Assembly (NCBI GenBank): GCA_012730045.1
Contig: JAAYBR010000029.1
Coordinates: forward strand, 1 to 35,365
Reading direction: 5' to 3'
Source: Candidatus Hydrogenedentota bacterium
Lineage (GTDB): Bacteria; Hydrogenedentota; Hydrogenedentia; Hydrogenedentales; CAITNO01
Length of the DNA: 35,365 nt
Shown: in pieces, positions 31,233 to 35,365 of the stretch
Position numbering within the stretch: position 1 is the stretch's first letter
Layout: every line of letters begins with the position of its first letter
The notes under the pieces: generated by a model
The model's database searches: none
What the model was told of the DNA's origin: nothing
What the model saw: the letters and a program-made list of their open reading frames with translations, nothing else
Translations under genes and position numbers: made by a program

Positions 31233-32444
31233 TCAGCCCCCCGCCCGCCGCGCCATTTCGCGCAGCATCTTCTCCCGGCTGATGGGCTTCACTTCGCGCA
31301 CGATCCATTCGCGCATGGCGCGGCCCGGGCCGGTGTCCTGGGGCGCGGAGAGGAATTCCAGCTCCACCCCCAGCCGCTCCGCGACGCCCAGCGCGATCAG
31401 GGGCCACACGGCGCCGATGTCGCCGATGAGGGGGATGCTCCCCTCGTGGCGGGCGAAGCCGGACATCTCCATGCGGAAGGGCACCTTGAACATCTTGGTC
31501 TTGGGCAGGCCGTCGGCGATGGCGCGCTGCACCGCGCCGCCGGACCGCTCCGCGGCGCAGACCTGGTCCAGCGCGGGGTCGAGGTCCACGCGCACCAGCG
31601 TCTTCCCCTCCAGCGAGTAGGTGGGGTGGCCGTCCCAGGCGGACCACATGCCGTGGCCGGTGTAGCGCTCGAAGGGGCCGTCGTGGATTTCCTGCGTGAG
31701 GGCCACGGCGGACTCGATGATGACGTCGGCGGCCCCGAGCATCCGCGACAGGCGCGCGGCCCGTTCGCGCAGGGAAATGGTGTCGCCGATGTTGAGCCCG
31801 ACCGCGCCGCCGCCGATGAGCTGCGGCACCGTCACGATGACCGGCAGGCCGCGCTCCGCGCCCGCGCCGATCATGGTCCACGGGTCCGCGCCGAGGCCCG
31901 CGGCCTCCTCGAAGGACAGCCCCGCCCCGCGCGCAAGGGTCATGATCTCCTGCGACAGCCGCTCCAGCCACAGGCCCACGGGATACCCGAGGTTCCCCGC
32001 CGCCTTGATGATGGTCTTGCCCTCCGCCGCCTCGAGCCGCGCGAGGAGCCCCTCGTCCACCTGCGTGTGCCGCCGGATATCGTCCAGCGTCTCCGGCGAC
32101 ATGAGGGTCAGCTCGAACTCGCCGCCCCGCGGCAGCAGCTCCGGCGGCACCCCCAGCGGCGCGCCGGGACACCGTTTCACGCGGTCCAGCGTGCCGCCCA
32201 TCTCGTGGGAGACGACGGCGGAGCTGGTGGACACGCCGTCCACGATCCCCGCGCGCATGAGCCCCGCCAGCAGCGTGGTCACGCCCTCGTGGATGTTCGG
32301 GCCGCTGCCCGTGACCACGGCCACCTTCCCGCCACGCTCCTTGGCCGCGGCGATGCGTGCCACGGCCTCGTCTATGCGGGCGAGGGTGGCCTCCTCCAGG
32401 CGCTCCCGGCAGAGCGCCGCAACGGCGGCGTGCTCAGACTTCAT
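31233..32444 (-). CDS. Unrecognised protein with a Rossmann-like NAD/FAD-binding appearance
   Basis: 403 residues, soluble, no signal. I do not recognise a named family. The segment KVAVVTGSGPNIHEGVTTLL followed by AGIVDGVSTSSAVVSHEMGG resembles the deoxyhypusine-synthase-like NAD/FAD-binding fold (also found in the C-terminal part of LOR/SDH-type enzymes). Other striking segments are KTIIKAAGNLGYPVG, LGADPWTMIGAGAERG, GLNIGDTISLRERAARL and HGMWSAWDGHPTYSLEGK. The start overlaps the kdsB stop by 11 bases, so it is translated with kdsB and may serve the same cell-envelope sugar pathway or a housekeeping role. Its stop falls just beside the 9-mer array. Confidence 0.75.
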   Translation of the reverse strand: MKSEHAAVAALCRERLEEATLARIDEAVARIAAAKERGGKVAVVTGSGPNIHEGVTTLLAGLMRAGIVDGVSTSSAVVSHEMGGTLDRVKRCPGAPLGVPPELLPRGGEFELTLMSPETLDDIRRHTQVDEGLLARLEAAEGKTIIKAAGNLGYPVGLWLERLSQEIMTLARGAGLSFEEAAGLGADPWTMIGAGAERGLPVIVTVPQLIGGGAVGLNIGDTISLRERAARLSRMLGAADVIIESAVALTQEIHDGPFERYTGHGMWSAWDGHPTYSLEGKTLVRVDLDPALDQVCAAERSGGAVQRAIADGLPKTKMFKVPFRMEMSGFARHEGSIPLIGDIGAVWPLIALGVAERLGVELEFLSAPQDTGPGRAMREWIVREVKPISREKMLREMARRAGG

Positions 32445-33198
32445 GGCCTTCCCTTTCCCGGAGCATGCGCCCCGCGCGTTCCAAGTCCTCCGGCGTGTCC
32501 ACGCTGAACCCGTGGAACGCCCGGTCGGGCGCGCGCGACACCCCCACGCGCACCCGCACCCCGTGCTCCAGCCAGCGGAGCTGCTCCAAAGACTCCACGC
32601 GCTCCAGCACGGTGGGCGCGAGGGTGGTCAAACGCATCAGCGCGTCCCTGCGGTAGGCGTAGATGCCCGCGTGCTCATACACCGTGTGGGGCACCGCCTC
32701 GCGCGGGTACGGCAGCAGGGACCGCGAAAAGTAGAGGGCGTAGCCCCGCAGGTCCGTCACCACCTTCACCACCGCCGGGTCGCGCAGGTCCTCCTCGCGC
32801 TCCACGGGGAACATGAGCGTCGCCACCTCCGCCGCCGGGTCCTCCAGCAGCAGCTCCGCCGCCTGCCCGATCATCTCCGGATGCACAAACGGCTGGTCGC
32901 CCTGGATGTTCACCACAATGTCCGCGTCCAGCGCGGCCGCCGCCTCCGCGATGCGGTCCGTGCCGCTGGGGTGGTCCGCCCGCGTCATCACCGCGCGCCC
33001 GCCAAACGCCAGCACCGCGTCGCGCACCCGCGCGTCGTCCACCGCCGCGCACACCTCCGACAGGAGCGCGCAGCGCGCGGCGCATTCGCAGACCCGCTGG
33101 ATCATGGGCTTGCCCCCGATGAGGGCCAGGGGCTTGCCGGGCAGCCTGCTGGACCCGTACCGCGCGGGGATGATGCCGGCGACTTTTTCCGCGGCCAT
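32434..33198 (-). CDS. kdsB: 3-deoxy-manno-octulosonate cytidylyltransferase (CMP-Kdo synthetase)
   Basis: 254 residues, full length. It activates Kdo with CTP for lipid A-core assembly. Motifs: IIPARYGSSRLPGKPL (9-24) for CTP binding, HPSGTDRI, VVNIQGDQPFV, and YEHAGIYAYRRDAL in the second half. The ATG at 33198 has AGGAGG 8 bases upstream. It heads a minus-strand pair with the unknown gene and is divergent from the GntR regulator 57 bases away, so the regulator's operator may influence both. Its presence implies an LPS-bearing outer membrane. Confidence 0.96.
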   Translation of the reverse strand: MAAEKVAGIIPARYGSSRLPGKPLALIGGKPMIQRVCECAARCALLSEVCAAVDDARVRDAVLAFGGRAVMTRADHPSGTDRIAEAAAALDADIVVNIQGDQPFVHPEMIGQAAELLLEDPAAEVATLMFPVEREEDLRDPAVVKVVTDLRGYALYFSRSLLPYPREAVPHTVYEHAGIYAYRRDALMRLTTLAPTVLERVESLEQLRWLEHGVRVRVGVSRAPDRAFHGFSVDTPEDLERAGRMLREREGHEV

Positions 33199-33219
33199 GG
33201 GAGGGGCCTCCTATCGGGG

Positions 33220-33253
33220 TTGACACCCGGGACCAAATAATACTACTATTTGG
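33220..33253 (+). promoter_or_regulatory. gntR promoter with palindromic operator over the -10
   Basis: Perfect TTGACA at 33220-33225, 18 bases, TACTAT at 33244-33249. A perfect palindrome CCAAATA-N7-TATTTGG (33233-33253) covers the -10. Transcription would start at about the ATG (33256), with no room for a ribosome-binding site. Autorepression by the GntR protein is the simplest reading. Confidence 0.75.
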
Positions 33254-33255
33254 AC

Positions 33256-33972
33256 ATGGGCGCAAGAACTTCCTCCCCCGATGACACCCTGGCCGGCGTC
33301 CTCGCCGACCGCATCCACACCGACATCGTGGCGTCGGGGCTCCAGGCGGGCGACCTGTTCATGACCCTGGACGAGGTGGCGGCCCGCTACGGCGCGTCGC
33401 GCACCGTGACGCGCGAGGCCCTGAGCCGCCTGCGCGCCCTGGGGGTGATCGAGGGCCGCCAGCGGCGCGGCGTGCTGGTGGCGCGGCCGGACCCGGTGGC
33501 GATGGCGGAGCGGTGGGTGCCCCTGTACTGCCGCCGGGCAAACCGGCGGGATTTTGCCGTGCTGGCGGAGCTGCGCTATGTGCTGGAGACGGGGGCGGTG
33601 GGGTTGGCGGTCGCGCGGGCGACGGCGGGGCAGCGCACGCGGCTGGCGGCGCTCGCGGCGGACTTCGAGGCGGAGGCCGCGCACGCGGGCCACACCCCGG
33701 CGGCGGACGCGGTGGACCTGGCCTTCCATGCGCTGCTGCTGGAGATGGCGGGCAACCCGCTGCTGTCGGGGATGCACCGCGTGCTGGGGGAGTATTTCGC
33801 GGCGTCGGCGGAGTTTGACCCGCAGCCCAACGCGGACGCGGCGATCCGCGACCACCACGCGCTGGCGCGGGCGGTGTCCAAAGGCGACGCAGGCAGGGTC
33901 CGCGCCCTGCTGGAAAAGCATCTGATGTCCACCCTGAACCGGGAACCCGCTGAAAAGGAGCCCCGCCCATGA
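33256..33972 (+). CDS. GntR-family regulator with FCD domain (FadR subfamily)
   Basis: 238 residues. The N-terminal winged helix has LADRIHTDIVASGLQAGD, LDEVAARYGASRTVTREAL (recognition helix), and RLRALGVIEGRQRRGVLV. The C-terminal all-helical FCD ligand domain has LAELRYVLETGAVGLAVARA, DLAFHALLLEMAGNPLL and IRDHHALARAVSKGDAGRV, with the His/Asp pattern of metal-binding FCD domains. Ligand unknown; FCD proteins commonly sense sugar acids or organic acids. The ATG at 33256 has no Shine-Dalgarno and coincides with the predicted transcript start. Its stop overlaps the sialidase start (ATGA), so it probably controls that gene. Confidence 0.92.
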   Translation: MGARTSSPDDTLAGVLADRIHTDIVASGLQAGDLFMTLDEVAARYGASRTVTREALSRLRALGVIEGRQRRGVLVARPDPVAMAERWVPLYCRRANRRDFAVLAELRYVLETGAVGLAVARATAGQRTRLAALAADFEAEAAHAGHTPAADAVDLAFHALLLEMAGNPLLSGMHRVLGEYFAASAEFDPQPNADAAIRDHHALARAVSKGDAGRVRALLEKHLMSTLNREPAEKEPRP

Positions 33973-35162
33973 CCCTTCGAACCCTGGCCGCCTGCGCGGT
34001 CCTGCTGGCGTCCGCCGCGTCCGCCGAACCGTTCTGTCAGTCTGAGCTCGTTTTCCCCCTCCAGCCGCAGCACGCGCATTCGTCCACCCTGGCGGAGTGT
34101 CCCAACGGCGACCTCCTCGCCTGCTGGTTCCAGGGGTCCGGCGAGCGCACCGCGAAGGACGTGGCGCTGTTCGGCGCGCGCCTGCGGAAGGGGGAGAGCG
34201 CCTGGAGCGCGCCCTTCCCCATGGCCGACACCCCGGACTTCCCCGACTGCAACCCCGTGCTGTTCGTGGACGCCCACGGCGACCTGCGCCTGTTCTGGAT
34301 CGCCGTGCTTTCGGAGCGGTGGGAGGACTCCCTGCTGCGCATGCGCGTGTCGTCGGACTACCAGGGCGACGGCCCGCCCGTGTGGCGCTGGCAGGACCTG
34401 CTGATCATGGACCCGGGCGATGGCTTCGAGGCCGCCCTGAAGGCGGGGTTCGACGCCGTGGCCGCGCGCCACACGGCCCCGACGCCGCAGATGAAATGGC
34501 TGCTGAAGCGGGAGGTTCCGCGCATCCTGAAGGACGCGAAGAACCTGAGCCTGCGCCAGCGCGGCTGGATGACCCGGTGCCGCCCGACCACGCTGGCGTC
34601 GGGCCGCGTGCTGCTGCCGCTGTACTCCGACGGGTATGTCGCCGGCCTGTGCGGCATCAGCGACGACGGCGGCGCGACCTGGCGGTCCTCGGCGGTCATG
34701 CCGGGGGCGGCGCTCAACCAGCCGAGCCTCGTCCAGAAGAAGGACGGCACGGTGGTGGCGTACTTCCGCGAGGAGGACGACGTCCTCCACCGCATTCTGC
34801 GGAGCGAATCGCACGACAACGGCGAGACGTGGACCGTGGCGGAGTACACGGAGCTGCCCAACCCCAACGCGAGCGTGGGGGTGCTGGGCCTGCGCGACGG
34901 GCGGTGGCTGCTGGTGTACAACGACACCGAGCAGGAGCGCGAGAGTCTGGTCCTGTCCCTGTCCGACGACGAGGGCGCGACCTGGAAGGCGACCCGGCCC
35001 CTGGAGCGCGCGGCGGGCGGCGCCTTCCACTACCCCTTCATGATCCAGACCGCCAACGGGCGGGTGCACGTCACGTATACGTACAATCCCCCCGGCGGCG
35101 CGGGCAAGACAATCAAGCACATCGCCCTCGACCCGGACTGGGTGCTGGCGGGGGACAAGTAG
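33969..35162 (+). CDS. Secreted sialidase-like (BNR/Asp-box) protein
   Basis: 397 residues. Signal peptide 1-19 (LAACAVLLASAASA). A six-bladed beta-propeller is indicated by Asp boxes SDDGGATW (231-238), SHDNGETW (281-288) and SDDEGATW (332-339), plus CRPTTLASGRVLLPLYSDG and NQPSLVQKKDGTVVAYFRE, typical of the exo-alpha-sialidase-like family widespread in polysaccharide degraders. Removal of sialic acid is possible, but many members act on other sugars. No N-acetylneuraminate catabolic gene is in the window. It is translationally coupled to the GntR regulator. GAAAAGGAG lies upstream of the ATG. Confidence 0.85.
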   Translation: MTLRTLAACAVLLASAASAEPFCQSELVFPLQPQHAHSSTLAECPNGDLLACWFQGSGERTAKDVALFGARLRKGESAWSAPFPMADTPDFPDCNPVLFVDAHGDLRLFWIAVLSERWEDSLLRMRVSSDYQGDGPPVWRWQDLLIMDPGDGFEAALKAGFDAVAARHTAPTPQMKWLLKREVPRILKDAKNLSLRQRGWMTRCRPTTLASGRVLLPLYSDGYVAGLCGISDDGGATWRSSAVMPGAALNQPSLVQKKDGTVVAYFREEDDVLHRILRSESHDNGETWTVAEYTELPNPNASVGVLGLRDGRWLLVYNDTEQERESLVLSLSDDEGATWKATRPLERAAGGAFHYPFMIQTANGRVHVTYTYNPPGGAGKTIKHIALDPDWVLAGDK

Positions 35163-35211
35163 GAGAGGGAACCGGCGGCCCCGGGCGGAGAGGAGAAAGC
35201 GGCCAAGCCGC

Positions 35212-35365
35212 CATTGAGAGCGAAGCGAAGAAGGACGGCGGAGAGATGGCGGCGCTATCGTCATTGCGGGCGAAGCGAAGGACGACGGAGAGATGGCGGC
35301 GCTATCGTCATTGCGAGCGAAGCGAAGGACGGCGGAGAGATGGCGGCGTTATCGTCATTGCGAGC
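35212..35365. repeat. 47-bp tandem repeat with CATTGCGAGCGAAGCGAAG core
   Basis: Core starts at 35212, 35262, 35309 and 35356; the first interval is 50 bases (three extra) and the next two are 47. Units also carry GACGGCGGAGAGATGGCGGC. The array continues past the right edge. The core resembles a CATTGCGAGCGAAGCGAAG motif seen dispersed in many bacterial genomes. No gene in 35163-35365. Confidence 0.88.

Noticed and set aside
31012-32172. 627-codon frame joining the four-helix-bundle gene to upstream sequence
   Set aside because: The upstream part is a shadow of the unknown gene and the repeat array; homology starts at about the ATG at 31011.

Overview
The window looks like chromosomal DNA from a high-GC, Gram-negative, uncultured environmental bacterium. 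The best guess is a Hydrogenedentota, Lentisphaerae or Planctomycetes-type lineage. The clues are a DUF1559/H-X-DG pseudopilin, Tat-exported Gfo/Idh/MocA and glycoside-hydrolase-like proteins, a GH106 rhamnosidase, a PPi-type phosphofructokinase, kdsB (so Kdo-containing LPS), and many families of short intergenic repeats. This placement is inference from gene content. No rRNA or tRNA gene is visible.

Layout. 1-2.9 kb: the tail of a possible transketolase, then an organophosphate-type MFS permease flanked on both sides by related repeat blocks. 2.9-7.5 kb (minus strand): a pseudopilin-like protein, PPi-dependent PFK, and groEL-groES under a promoter overlapped by a CIRCE operator. 7.6-8.05 kb: a repeat island that forms one large imperfect palindrome. 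8.1-11.0 kb: SDR oxidoreductase and recD2, translationally coupled by ATGA. 11.0-12.3 kb: a low-GC segment with one membrane-protein gene, bounded by 89-bp direct repeats of the SDR promoter and start region; it looks like a small integrated cassette. 12.4-15.2 kb (plus): a glycerophosphodiesterase, then a three-gene overlapping operon (YbjQ, membrane-anchored YbjQ, M48 metalloprotease).

15.2-19.5 kb (minus): GH106 rhamnosidase and a Tat-exported oxidoreductase, probably co-transcribed for carbohydrate use. 19.6-19.7 kb: a 34-bp perfect inverted repeat built of 9-mers. 19.8-24.6 kb: a membrane-anchored alpha/beta hydrolase, a Tat-exported glycosidase-like protein, a YqaA/DedA-type membrane protein, and an S41-like lipoprotein that appears to lack its catalytic dyad. 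24.7-27.4 kb: the feo iron-uptake operon. 27.5-29.4 kb: a type II restriction-modification pair (5mC methyltransferase plus Eco29kI-family GIY-YIG nuclease). 29.5-30.3 kb: larE with a possible cluster-binding cysteine set.

30.3-31.2 kb: a four-helix-bundle suffix-domain protein enclosed by 9-bp repeat arrays; this is the most element-like and least understood structure here. 31.2-33.2 kb (minus): an unrecognised Rossmann-like protein overlapping kdsB. Divergently, 33.2-35.2 kb holds a GntR/FCD regulator coupled to a secreted sialidase-like protein, with a consensus promoter, a palindromic operator and a probably leaderless start. The window ends in a 47-bp tandem repeat.

The best candidates for undescribed biology are the 9-mer array / four-helix-bundle unit, the 1,190-bp low-GC cassette with duplicated 89-bp ends, and several hairpin repeat families whose stems show compensatory changes.
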